A stretch of 12,251 bases of DNA, from positions 1 through 12,251 of the forward strand of contig JANMXS010000139.1 of assembly GCA_031394335.1 (NCBI GenBank), read 5' to 3'. Positions 1 through 6,356 of this stretch are shown one piece after another. A model generated the notes under the pieces. It ran no database searches and had not been told where the DNA came from. It was given only the letters and a program-made list of their open reading frames with translations. Made by a program: the position numbers and the translations under genes. Position 1 is the first letter of the stretch; the number at the start of each line of letters is the position of its first letter. Source of the stretch: UKL13-2 sp031394335 (GTDB lineage Bacteria > Pseudomonadota > Gammaproteobacteria > Burkholderiales > Usitatibacteraceae).

Positions 1-104
1 ATGTCTCGGTGTGGCTGTCACTGGCCGTTACCGCCGGTTCATTCTTTTGCCTTTCGGCCCTCACCCTCTCCCTGTTAAAATCAGGTTACAAACTCCGCCA
101 ATAA
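1..104 (+). CDS. ABC-2 type transporter permease, C-terminal end (partial)
   Basis: The window opens inside a reading frame whose codons begin at position 3 and which ends at TAA 102-104. The 33 visible residues are hydrophobic (for example LSLAVTAGSFF and ALTLSLL) and finish with the basic tail KSGYKLRQ. A last transmembrane helix followed by a short tail of the type RGYKLR is characteristic of ABC-2 permeases, and such a gene commonly sits before bolA/murA in betaproteobacteria. Its ATPase partner would lie upstream of the window. The stop codon overlaps the ribosome binding site of the next gene, so the two are probably co-transcribed. The family call relies on a short tail plus context; the substrate cannot be inferred. 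Confidence 0.65.
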   Translation, partial: VSVWLSLAVTAGSFFCLSALTLSLLKSGYKLRQ

Positions 105-112
105 GGCTTCCC

Positions 113-358
113 GTGGTTACGCCCCAGCAAATTGAAGGTTATCTTCGCGACAAATTGGACTGTCAACACCTTGAGGTTGATGGCGACGGTGCACACTTCA
201 GCGCGGTTATCGTTTGCGGCGCGTTCGAAGGCAAATCGCGTGTGCAACGCCACCAGATTGTCTACGGCGCGCTGGGCGAGCGCATGCGCGAGGAAATTCA
301 CGCCTTGTCGATGAAGACCCTGACGCCGACCGAGTGGTCGTCGCATCCCGTTCAATAA
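113..358 (+). CDS. ibaG: BolA/IbaG family protein
   Basis: This encodes an 81-residue protein of the small BolA/IbaG class (E. coli IbaG has 84 residues). The family signature is clear: a VDGDGAHF segment near residues 22-29, then FEGKSRVQRHQIVYGALGE at about 38-56 with the conserved His47, and the C-terminal ALSMKTLTP. BolA proteins have a class II KH-like fold and work with monothiol glutaredoxins in iron-sulfur cluster handling; IbaG is linked to acid stress. I chose GTG at 113, although the frame is open further upstream, because homologs begin with a VTP(E/Q)QI-like segment and TAAGG at 102-106 gives a well-spaced Shine-Dalgarno sequence. That site overlaps the stop of the upstream permease. 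The position before murA is conserved in proteobacteria. Confidence 0.9.
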   Translation: MVTPQQIEGYLRDKLDCQHLEVDGDGAHFSAVIVCGAFEGKSRVQRHQIVYGALGERMREEIHALSMKTLTPTEWSSHPVQ

Positions 359-369
359 AGTACTGTCCC

Positions 370-1620
370 ATGCAAAAACTTAAGATCCGGGGCGGCCCAC
401 CATTACACGGTGAAGTTCGCATTTCCGGCGCCAAGAATGCGGCCTTGCCGATTCTGTCGGCCGCGCTACTCAGCGCCGAGCCGCTGGTGTTGGCCAATGT
501 ACCGCGCCTGAACGATATCGACACCATGCTGAAATTGCTGGGCCAGATGGGAGTAGTTACGTCGCGCGACGGGGAAACCGTCACCTTGCTCGCCGATAAA
601 GTCAGCGAACTGGTCGCGCCATACGACCTGGTCAAAACCATGCGCGCCTCGATTCTGGTGCTGGGCCCGCTGGTGGCGCGCTTCGGCGAAGCGCGCGTTT
701 CGTTGCCCGGTGGCTGTGCCATCGGCGCACGCCCGGTCGATCTGCATATCAAGGGGCTGGAAGCGATGGGTGCTGCCATCACCATTGAAGCCGGCTACAT
801 TCACGCCACCGCCAAGAAGCTGCAAGGCGCACGCATTTTCATGGATACGGTGACCGTCACCGGCACTGAAAACCTGATGATGGCGGCCTGTCTGGCAAAG
901 GGTACGACGGTGCTGGAAAACGCCGCGCGCGAGCCGGAAGTCGTCGACCTCGCCGACTGCCTGATCGCGATGGGCGCCCACATTCGTGGCCACGGCACCG
1001 ACGTGATCACGATTGACGGCGTCGCCAGGCTGCATGGCGCCCACTACCGGGTGATGCCGGATCGCATCGAGACCGGGACTTTCCTGGTGGCCGTTGCCGC
1101 CGCCGGTGGTGAGGTGCGCCTGACCGCTACGCGCCCGCATTCGCTGGATGCGGTGATCGAAAAACTGCGCGAGGCCGGTGTGTCCATCAGCACCACCAAC
1201 ACGGAAATCATGGTGGCACGCCGCGAACGCCCGCATGCGATCAATATCCGCACCGCGCCCTATCCGGCGTTTCCGACCGATATGCAGGCGCAACTGATCG
1301 CGCTTAACTGTGTGGCCAGCGGCACCGGCGTGGTGACGGAAACGATTTTTGAAAACCGCTTCATGCATGTGCAGGAGCTGGTGCGTCTCGGCGCGAAAAT
1401 CGACATCGACGGCAATACCGCGATCGTCCACGGCGTTGCGCGCCTCACCGGTGCTACGGTGATGGCGACCGATCTGCGCGCCTCCGCCTGCCTGGTCATC
1501 GCCGGCCTGGTTGCCGAGGGCGAAACCGTGATTGACCGCATTTATCATCTGGATCGCGGCTATGATCACATCGAGCAAAAATTGACCGCGCTGGGCGCAC
1601 AAATTGAACGGGCCGCATGA
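370..1620 (+). CDS. murA: UDP-N-acetylglucosamine 1-carboxyvinyltransferase
   Basis: MurA transfers enolpyruvate from phosphoenolpyruvate to UDP-GlcNAc, the first committed step of peptidoglycan precursor synthesis in the cytoplasm. The 416-residue product is close to the 419 of E. coli. It shows the N-terminal GGPPLHGEVRISGAKNA segment with Lys22, the loop SLPGGCAIGARPVD with catalytic Cys116, Asp304 in FPTDMQAQ, Arg370 in DLRAS and Arg396 in the C-terminal YHLDRGYDHIE. A Cys in the catalytic loop rather than Asp predicts fosfomycin sensitivity at the target. The ATG at 370 matches the family start; the longer upstream opening overlaps bolA and is not conserved sequence. There are only 11 nt between bolA and murA. 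The stop overlaps the hisG start by 4 nt, tying cell-wall and histidine genes into one transcript. Confidence 0.97.
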   Translation: MQKLKIRGGPPLHGEVRISGAKNAALPILSAALLSAEPLVLANVPRLNDIDTMLKLLGQMGVVTSRDGETVTLLADKVSELVAPYDLVKTMRASILVLGPLVARFGEARVSLPGGCAIGARPVDLHIKGLEAMGAAITIEAGYIHATAKKLQGARIFMDTVTVTGTENLMMAACLAKGTTVLENAAREPEVVDLADCLIAMGAHIRGHGTDVITIDGVARLHGAHYRVMPDRIETGTFLVAVAAAGGEVRLTATRPHSLDAVIEKLREAGVSISTTNTEIMVARRERPHAINIRTAPYPAFPTDMQAQLIALNCVASGTGVVTETIFENRFMHVQELVRLGAKIDIDGNTAIVHGVARLTGATVMATDLRASACLVIAGLVAEGETVIDRIYHLDRGYDHIEQKLTALGAQIERAA

Positions 1621-2285
1621 TGGGTGAAAAAAGCAGCCGCATCACCATTGCCCTCTCCAAGGGCCGCATTTTCGATGAGACCCTGCCGCTGCTGAAGGCC
1701 GCCGGTATCGTGCCGCTGGATGATCCGGAAAAATCGCGCAAGCTGATCCTCGACACCAATCAAGCCGACGTGAAGCTGGTGATCGTGCGCGCCTCCGACG
1801 TGCCGACCTATGTGCAATACGGCGCCGCCGATCTGGGCGTGGCCGGCAAGGATGTGCTGCTCGAGCATGAGGCCGGCAGCAATCAGGGGCTGTACGCGCC
1901 GCTGGATTTGCATATCGGCAAATGCCGCATGATGGTCGCCACCCGCGAAGATTTCGACTACGCCGCTGCCGTGAAGCGCGGCGCGCGGTTGAATGTCGCC
2001 ACCAAATATGTGCAGACCGCGCGCGAGCATTTCGCCAAGAAGGGCATGCACGTCAACCTGATCAAGCTGTATGGCTCGATGGAGCTGGCGCCGCTGACCG
2101 GCCTCGCCGATGCGATCGTCGATCTGGTCTCCACCGGCAATACGCTGAAGGCCAACAAGCTGATTGCAGTGGAAGAAATCCTGCCGATTTCAAGCCGCCT
2201 GATCGTGAACCGCGCCGCACTCAAGTTGAAGCGCGACACGATTCAGCCGATGATTGAGGCCTTCGAGCGCGCAGCCAAAGCGTAA
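1617..2285 (+). CDS. hisG: ATP phosphoribosyltransferase, short-form catalytic subunit
   Basis: HisG condenses ATP and PRPP to phosphoribosyl-ATP, the first and feedback-regulated step of histidine synthesis. The product has 222 residues and lacks the C-terminal ACT-like regulatory domain of the ~299-residue long form. It therefore belongs to the HisG_S class, which acts as a hetero-octamer with HisZ. Visible motifs are IALSKGRIFDETLPLL near the N-terminus, GAADLGVAGKDVL in the middle, and the PRPP-binding segment ADAIVDLVSTGNTL at about residues 164-177. ATG 1617 overlaps the murA stop as ATGA; ATG 1620 directly after it is an equally possible start. No hisZ is present in the window. A 239-nt gap with repeats separates this gene from hisD. 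Confidence 0.96.
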   Translation: MMGEKSSRITIALSKGRIFDETLPLLKAAGIVPLDDPEKSRKLILDTNQADVKLVIVRASDVPTYVQYGAADLGVAGKDVLLEHEAGSNQGLYAPLDLHIGKCRMMVATREDFDYAAAVKRGARLNVATKYVQTAREHFAKKGMHVNLIKLYGSMELAPLTGLADAIVDLVSTGNTLKANKLIAVEEILPISSRLIVNRAALKLKRDTIQPMIEAFERAAKA

Positions 2286-2301
2286 TGGGAACTTCTCGAA
2301 A

Positions 2302-2412
2302 CGTCGTCGTCCCGGCGCCCCGAATGGGGTCTCCATCGAAAGGCCGGGACCCAGTCCCTCCAAGTATTTGATTCAACGAAGGACTGGATTCCGGCCTTCG
2401 CCGGAATGACGA
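2302..2412 (+). repeat. Palindromic interspersed repeat (REP/MITE-like)
   Basis: About 110 bases between hisG and hisD form a composite palindrome. The right arm is a perfect hairpin, ATTCCGGC (2388-2395), loop CTTC, GCCGGAAT (2400-2407). The left arm pairs GTCCCGGC (2309-2316) with GCCGGGAC (2343-2350) and holds a nested CCCC/GGGG hairpin (2318-2321 with 2326-2329). A central inverted pair, CCAGTCC (2351-2357) and GGACTGG (2381-2387), joins the arms. Read on the minus strand, the right arm gives the peptide VIPAKAGIQ, which is familiar from spurious translations of dispersed repeats in many proteobacterial genomes. Family membership is inferred from memory of that signature; copy number elsewhere cannot be seen here. 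Confidence 0.75.
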
Positions 2413-2415
2413 AAT

Positions 2416-2443
2416 TTGAGGGTTTCAAGAATTACCCTAATTT
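2416..2443 (+). promoter_or_regulatory. Candidate internal sigma70-type promoter before hisD
   Basis: TTGAGG (2416-2421, 4 of 6 to TTGACA) is followed after 16 nt by TAATTT (2438-2443, 4 of 6 to TATAAT). The overlapping TATAAC (2443-2448) is a better -10 but sits at a poor spacing of 21 nt. The site lies in a locally AT-rich stretch between the palindromic repeat and the hairpin element preceding hisD. Transcription would start near 2450, at the left edge of that element. This is a sequence match only. Confidence 0.3.
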
Positions 2444-2445
2444 AT

Positions 2446-2506
2446 AACCCCAGCATTGGCGCGCCTTTCGGAGCATTTTTGCCCCAAATGCCGCGCCAAT
2501 GGTGGA
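2446..2506 (+). repeat. Structured element, copy 1 (hisD leader)
   Basis: This 61-nt stretch ends 18 nt before the hisD start. It aligns without gaps to 5527-5587 upstream of hisH, with 46 of 61 identical bases. It folds on itself: ATTGGCGCG (2455-2463) is a perfect complement of CGCGCCAAT (2492-2500). Inside, either GCATTT/AAATGC (2473-2478 with 2486-2491) or the conserved stem 2470-2475 with 2480-2485 can form. No T-run follows, so it is not a standard intrinsic terminator. Its role is unknown; it may be a leader RNA structure, an RNA processing site or a small dispersed repeat. Confidence 0.65.
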
Positions 2507-2524
2507 TCTACACTTATTAATGCC

Positions 2525-3823
2525 ATGTTAAACATCCGACAACTCGACTCGCGCAACGCCTCTTTCGAAGGCGAACTCGCGCAATTACTGGCCTTCGAAT
2601 CTGCCCAGGACCCGAAGGTCGAAGCCTCCGTGCGCGAGATTCTGGCAAATGTGAAGTCGCAAGGCGACGCCGCGCTGCTCGATTGCACGCGCCGCTTTGA
2701 CCGCTGGACACCGACCTCGGCGGCAGCCTTGGAAATACCTTCCGCAACATTGAAGGCGGCCCTCGCCGGTCTGCCCACTGCGGTGCGCGCTGCGCTGGAA
2801 ACCGCTGCCGAGCGTATCCGCAGCTACCATCAGCGGCAGATTCAGCCTTCCTGGCAATACACCGAGGCCGATGGCACCGTGCTCGGCCAGCAGATCACGC
2901 CGCTGGATCGCGCCGGACTCTATGTGCCAGGCGGCAAGGCCGCCTATCCCTCATCGGTGCTGATGAACGCGGTGGCCGCCAAGGTTGCCGGCGTCAAGGA
3001 ACTGATCATGGTCACCCCCACCCCGGACGGGGTGATGAATGAGACCGTGCTGGCCGCTGCTGCGCTGGCCGGGGTTGATCGCGTGTTCCGCATCGGCGGC
3101 GCTCAGGCGGTGGGCGCACTGGCGTTCGGCACCGCAACCATTCCGCCGGTCGACAAGATTGTCGGGCCCGGCAATGCCTACGTGGCGGCCGCAAAACGTT
3201 TCGTGTTCGGGCAAGTCGGTATCGACATGGTCGCCGGCCCCTCGGAGATTCTGGTGATCGCCGACGGCAACACCGATCCCGACTGGGTGGCGATGGACCT
3301 GTTCAGCCAGGCCGAACACGATGAAATCGCGCAGTCCATTCTGCTGTGCCCGGACGCGGCCTACATTGCGCGCGTCGCCGCCAGCATGGAAAAACTGCTG
3401 GCAACCATGCCGCGCGCCGACATCATTCGCGCTTCATTGGGCAATCGCGGCGCGCTGATCAAGGTGCGCGACCTTGACGAGGCTTGCGAAATATCGAACC
3501 GTATCGCGCCGGAGCATCTGGAGCTATCGGTGGTGAATCCGCAAGCCTTGCTGCCAAAAATCCGCCACGCCGGCGCGATTTTCCTGGGGATTTTTTCCTC
3601 GGAATCGATCGGCGATTACTGCGCCGGCCCGAACCATGTGCTGCCGACCTCGCGTACCGCGCGCTTCTCCTCTCCCCTGGGCGTGTACGACTTCCAGAAA
3701 CGCTCGTCAATCATTCAGGTCTCGAAAGCCGGCGCGCAAACGCTCGGCAAGGTGGCGGCCGCATTGGCGCGCGCCGAAGGACTCGAAGCGCATGCACAGT
3801 CGGCTGATTTTCGCTTGAAGTGA
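2525..3823 (+). CDS. hisD: Histidinol dehydrogenase
   Basis: HisD oxidises L-histidinol to L-histidine in two NAD-dependent steps, the last two reactions of the pathway. The 432-residue product matches the family length (434 in E. coli). Zinc ligands and catalytic residues are all visible: Gln262 and His265 in FSQAEHDE, the catalytic pair Glu330-His331 in APEHLEL, Asp364 in GDYCAGPNHVLPT, and His423 near the C-terminus in EAHAQSADF. The NAD-binding region includes VPGGKAAYPSSVLMN and GPGNAYVAAAKR. I chose ATG 2525 because the conserved protein begins there; the frame is open back to 2456, but that part lies in the hairpin element. No convincing Shine-Dalgarno sequence precedes the start. The stop TGA shares one base with the hisC ATG. 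Confidence 0.97.
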   Translation: MLNIRQLDSRNASFEGELAQLLAFESAQDPKVEASVREILANVKSQGDAALLDCTRRFDRWTPTSAAALEIPSATLKAALAGLPTAVRAALETAAERIRSYHQRQIQPSWQYTEADGTVLGQQITPLDRAGLYVPGGKAAYPSSVLMNAVAAKVAGVKELIMVTPTPDGVMNETVLAAAALAGVDRVFRIGGAQAVGALAFGTATIPPVDKIVGPGNAYVAAAKRFVFGQVGIDMVAGPSEILVIADGNTDPDWVAMDLFSQAEHDEIAQSILLCPDAAYIARVAASMEKLLATMPRADIIRASLGNRGALIKVRDLDEACEISNRIAPEHLELSVVNPQALLPKIRHAGAIFLGIFSSESIGDYCAGPNHVLPTSRTARFSSPLGVYDFQKRSSIIQVSKAGAQTLGKVAAALARAEGLEAHAQSADFRLK

Positions 3824-4902
3824 TGGCCGCGCCGAATATCATTCGCGACGAGATCGCCGCCCTCTCGGCCTACCATGTGCAGCCGGCGGCGGGCCTGATC
3901 AAGCTCGATGCGATGGAGAATCCCTTCGCTTTTCCCGGGTCGTTACGCGCCGGGCTCGCCGAGGCATTGGCGACGGCCTCGCTGAATCGCTATCCCAGCG
4001 CCGCCGCTGAGGAATTGAAAGATGCGATCCGCGGCGCGATGAATATCGCGTCCGACCTCGACATCCTGCTTGGCAATGGTTCGGACGAAATCATCCAGAT
4101 CATCGCCATGGCCTGCGCCAAACCGGGTGCGGCGCTGCTATCGGTAGAACCGGCGTTCGTGATGTTCAAGATGATCGCGACCTTTTGCGGCCTGGAATAC
4201 ATCGGCGTGCCGCTTACAGCCAATTTCGAAATGGATACCGAGGCGATGCTGGCGGCCATTGCGGCCAAGCGCCCGGCGGTAACCTTCATCGCCTATCCGA
4301 ACAACCCGACCGGCAATCTGTTCGACCGCGCGGGCATCCGCCGCATTATCAAAGCCGTTGAAAGCGATGGCGGGCTGGTGGTGATCGATGAAGCTTACTT
4401 TGCGTTCTCCAGCGAATCGTTCCTGCTTGAGATCGCGCAGTATCCCAATGCGCTGCTGATGCGCACCGTCTCCAAATTAGGCCTCGCCGGCGCGCGGCTG
4501 GGCATGCTGATCGGGCGCAGTGTCTGGCTGAACGAATTCGACAAATTGCGCCTGCCCTACAACATCAATGTGCTCACCCAGGCGGCAGCGACCTTCGCGA
4601 TGCAGCACTACGATTCGCTATTGCAGCAGGCGGAAATCCTCAAATCCGAGCGTACCCGGTTGGGCCTTGCTCTCGACACGATCACCGGCGCAGCCAACTT
4701 AGAGCGCTTTCCCTCGGAGGCAAATTTCATCCTGATTCGCGTGTCCGACGCCGATAAAACCTTCAAGGCCCTGCTCTCGCGTAAAATCCTGGTCAAGAAC
4801 ACCGGCAAGTCGCATCCGCTGATGGCCAATACCCTGCGCCTGACGGTGGGCACGCCGGCGGAAAACGATGCGCTGATTGCCGCACTTCATGAATCCCTTT
4901 GA
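3823..4902 (+). CDS. hisC: Histidinol-phosphate aminotransferase
   Basis: HisC is a PLP-dependent class I/II aminotransferase that converts imidazole-acetol phosphate and glutamate to histidinol phosphate. The 359-residue protein shows the substrate/PLP region KLDAMENPFAFPG near residues 27-39, LGNGSDEII, YPNNPTG, and DEAYFAF. The PLP-binding lysine is Lys218 in TVSKLGLAGARLG, and the C-terminal LRLTVGT carries the carboxylate-binding Arg. ATG 3823 forms a one-base TGATG overlap with the hisD stop; an in-frame GTG at 3820 is a less likely alternative. The paralogous aromatic aminotransferases are similar, but the position between hisD and hisB supports the HisC assignment. Confidence 0.95.
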   Translation: MAAPNIIRDEIAALSAYHVQPAAGLIKLDAMENPFAFPGSLRAGLAEALATASLNRYPSAAAEELKDAIRGAMNIASDLDILLGNGSDEIIQIIAMACAKPGAALLSVEPAFVMFKMIATFCGLEYIGVPLTANFEMDTEAMLAAIAAKRPAVTFIAYPNNPTGNLFDRAGIRRIIKAVESDGGLVVIDEAYFAFSSESFLLEIAQYPNALLMRTVSKLGLAGARLGMLIGRSVWLNEFDKLRLPYNINVLTQAAATFAMQHYDSLLQQAEILKSERTRLGLALDTITGAANLERFPSEANFILIRVSDADKTFKALLSRKILVKNTGKSHPLMANTLRLTVGTPAENDALIAALHESL

Positions 4903-4918
4903 TCGATACTGAAGCAAA

Positions 4919-5506
4919 ATGAGAACCGCCACCATCACCCGCAATACCCGCGAAACGCAGATCACCGCCACCGTCAATCTCGACGGCCGTGGCGACTCGA
5001 AACTCGATTCCGGCATTCCCTTTCTCGACCACATGATGGATCAGATCGCGCGCCACGGCATGATCGATATCGAGCTGAAAGCCAGCGGCGATTTGCATAT
5101 CGATGCGCACCACACGGTTGAGGATGTCGGCATCACCCTCGGGCAGGCGATCAGTAAAGCGGTCGGCGACAAGGTCGGCATCCGCCGCTACGGTCATGCC
5201 TATGTGCCGCTGGATGAGGCGCTGTCACGAGTGGTGATTGATCTATCCGGTCGGCCGGGGCTGTCGTATCACGTCAACTTCACGCGCGCCCGCGTCGGCG
5301 AGCTGGATGTCGACCTGTTCATCGAATTTTTCCAGGGCTTCGTCAATCACGCGCTCTGCACCCTGCATATCGACAATATTCGCGGCGTCAATTCGCACCA
5401 CCAGGCCGAGACCGTGTTCAAGGCCTTCGGCCGCGCCCTGCGCATGGCCTGCGAAGTCGACGCGCGGGCTGCGGGCATTCTGCCGTCGACCAAGGGTTCG
5501 CTTTAA
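4919..5506 (+). CDS. hisB: Imidazoleglycerol-phosphate dehydratase
   Basis: HisB (IGPD) removes water from imidazole glycerol phosphate to form imidazole-acetol phosphate. The 195-residue product is the monofunctional dehydratase, without the N-terminal HAD phosphatase domain found in enteric bifunctional HisB. The two metal-binding repeats typical of IGPD are visible: HHTVEDVG starting at His64-His65 with Glu68 and Asp69, and NSHHQAE with His160-His161. The segments FLDHMMDQIARHG and FFQGFVNH are also characteristic. The gene starts 16 nt after the hisC stop, with only a weak TGAAG-like upstream sequence. Because the phosphatase domain is absent, another gene must supply histidinol-phosphate phosphatase. 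Confidence 0.97.
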   Translation: MRTATITRNTRETQITATVNLDGRGDSKLDSGIPFLDHMMDQIARHGMIDIELKASGDLHIDAHHTVEDVGITLGQAISKAVGDKVGIRRYGHAYVPLDEALSRVVIDLSGRPGLSYHVNFTRARVGELDVDLFIEFFQGFVNHALCTLHIDNIRGVNSHHQAETVFKAFGRALRMACEVDARAAGILPSTKGSL

Positions 5507-5526
5507 ACCGGCCTCGAAAAAAACCA

Positions 5527-5587
5527 AACTCCAGCACTGGTGCGGCTTTTGAGGCATTTCTGCCTCAAACACCGCGCCGATAAAGGA
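5527..5587 (+). repeat. Structured element, copy 2 (hisH leader)
   Basis: This is the second copy of the element found before hisD, offset by exactly 3081 nt with no gaps. The apical hairpin is stronger here: TTTGAGGCA (5548-5556) pairs with TGCCTCAAA (5561-5569) around the loop TTTC. GGTGCGG (5539-5545) faces CCGCGCC (5572-5578) with one G-T wobble. The copy is closed by a further perfect outer stem, CAAACTCC (5525-5532) with GGAGTTTG (5585-5592). It ends 63 nt before the hisH ATG. No T-run follows. The function is unknown. Confidence 0.65.
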
Positions 5588-5650
5588 GTTTGTCGTTTTA
5601 AACGCAGGTCGCGTGCTGACCTTGCCGACAATGCAATCCCAATAATTTCC

Positions 5651-6283
5651 ATGCAAAAACTCGTCGTCGTTGATTACGGAATGGGCAATCTGCGCTCGGT
5701 CGCCAAGGCCTTCGAATTCGTGGTGCGCGAGCACGCCCTGCCGTTCAGCGTAGCAATTTCCAGTTCGCCGCAGGACGTGCGTGACGCCGATCGCGTGGTG
5801 TTCCCGGGGCAGGGCGCGATGCCGGACTGCATGCGCTATTTGCGCGACAGCGGGCTGGAAAGCGCGGTGCGCGAGGCGGCCGCAACCAAACCATTCTTCG
5901 GCGTCTGTGTCGGCATGCAAATGCTGTTTGATCGTTCGGAAGAGGGCGACACGCTCGGCCTGGGGATTTTTGCGGGCAAGGTGCAGCGCTTTCGCCCTGC
6001 CGATCACGCACTCAAAGTACCGCATATGGGCTGGAACGAAGTGGTGCAAACTTCAGACCATCCGCTGTGGGCGCAAATTTCTTCCGGCGAACGGTATTAT
6101 TTCGTGCATAGTTACTTCTGCGCACCTACTGACCCCAAAGTTACTACAGCAGTGACAGACTATAGCCAGCGCTTTACCGCCGCTATTGCACGCGATAATA
6201 TTTTTGCAACCCAATTCCATCCCGAAAAAAGCCACCACGCCGGTTTGATGCTTTATAAAAATTTCCTTCACTGGAATCCATAA
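5651..6283 (+). CDS. hisH: Imidazole glycerol phosphate synthase, glutaminase subunit
   Basis: HisH hydrolyses glutamine and channels ammonia to HisF, the synthase subunit that makes imidazole glycerol phosphate and AICAR. The 210-residue protein is a class I glutamine amidotransferase. It starts with VVVDYGMGNLRSV, has the oxyanion-strand motif PGQGAMPDCM, the nucleophile Cys86 in FFGVCVGMQMLFD, and the His190-Glu192 pair in TQFHPEKS. ATG 5651 is chosen because the conserved strand begins there; the frame is open back to 5540 but no family sequence is present. No Shine-Dalgarno sequence lies close to the start, although a strong TAAAGGAG occurs about 60 nt upstream within the hairpin region. 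A 144-nt gap separates it from hisB. Confidence 0.96.
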   Translation: MQKLVVVDYGMGNLRSVAKAFEFVVREHALPFSVAISSSPQDVRDADRVVFPGQGAMPDCMRYLRDSGLESAVREAAATKPFFGVCVGMQMLFDRSEEGDTLGLGIFAGKVQRFRPADHALKVPHMGWNEVVQTSDHPLWAQISSGERYYFVHSYFCAPTDPKVTTAVTDYSQRFTAAIARDNIFATQFHPEKSHHAGLMLYKNFLHWNP

Positions 6284-6312
6284 ACTCAGCTCAAGCTCAG
6301 GCCCGCCCCCGG

Positions 6313-6355
6313 CTCCCTTTCCTTCCTCCTTTTCCCACCACTACTCTCACACCAC
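6313..6355 (+). other. G-free, pyrimidine-rich leader before hisA
   Basis: The 73-nt gap between hisH and hisA contains 43 consecutive bases without any G on the + strand, 23 of them C. Its first 24 bases (6313-6336) are all pyrimidines and nearly mirror-symmetric. C-rich, G-poor unstructured RNA is the hallmark of Rho utilisation sites. No Shine-Dalgarno sequence precedes the hisA start. A regulatory role is inferred, not shown. Confidence 0.45.
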
Positions 6356-6356
6356 G

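Noticed and set aside
214..369. Extended MurA start upstream of 370
   Set aside because: The extra codons overlap the conserved part of bolA in another frame and do not resemble MurA.
466..1602. Long minus-strand open frame (378 codons) opposite murA
   Set aside because: It is a shadow of a conserved high-GC gene. Its translation is rich in His, Gln, Arg and Gly with no recognisable motif, while the + strand carries a complete MurA.
2243..2428. Small minus-strand frame containing VIPAKAGIQ
   Set aside because: The peptide is generated by the palindromic repeat itself; such sequences are commonly mis-annotated as genes.
2446..2506. Copy 1 of the structured element as an intrinsic terminator
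   Set aside because: The stem is not followed by a T-rich tract, and hisD starts 18 nt downstream.
2286..2524. Histidine attenuator or His-rich leader peptide before hisD
   Set aside because: No short frame with consecutive His codons and no hairpin followed by a T-run was found here or before hisG.
2456..2524. N-terminal extension of HisD with a CPKC motif
   Set aside because: The extension is encoded by the hairpin element, is absent from the known HisD family start, and the 432-residue protein from 2525 already has full length.
5540..5650. Extended HisH start at GTG 5540
   Set aside because: It would translate the structured element; the conserved VVVDYGMGN strand begins right after ATG 5651.
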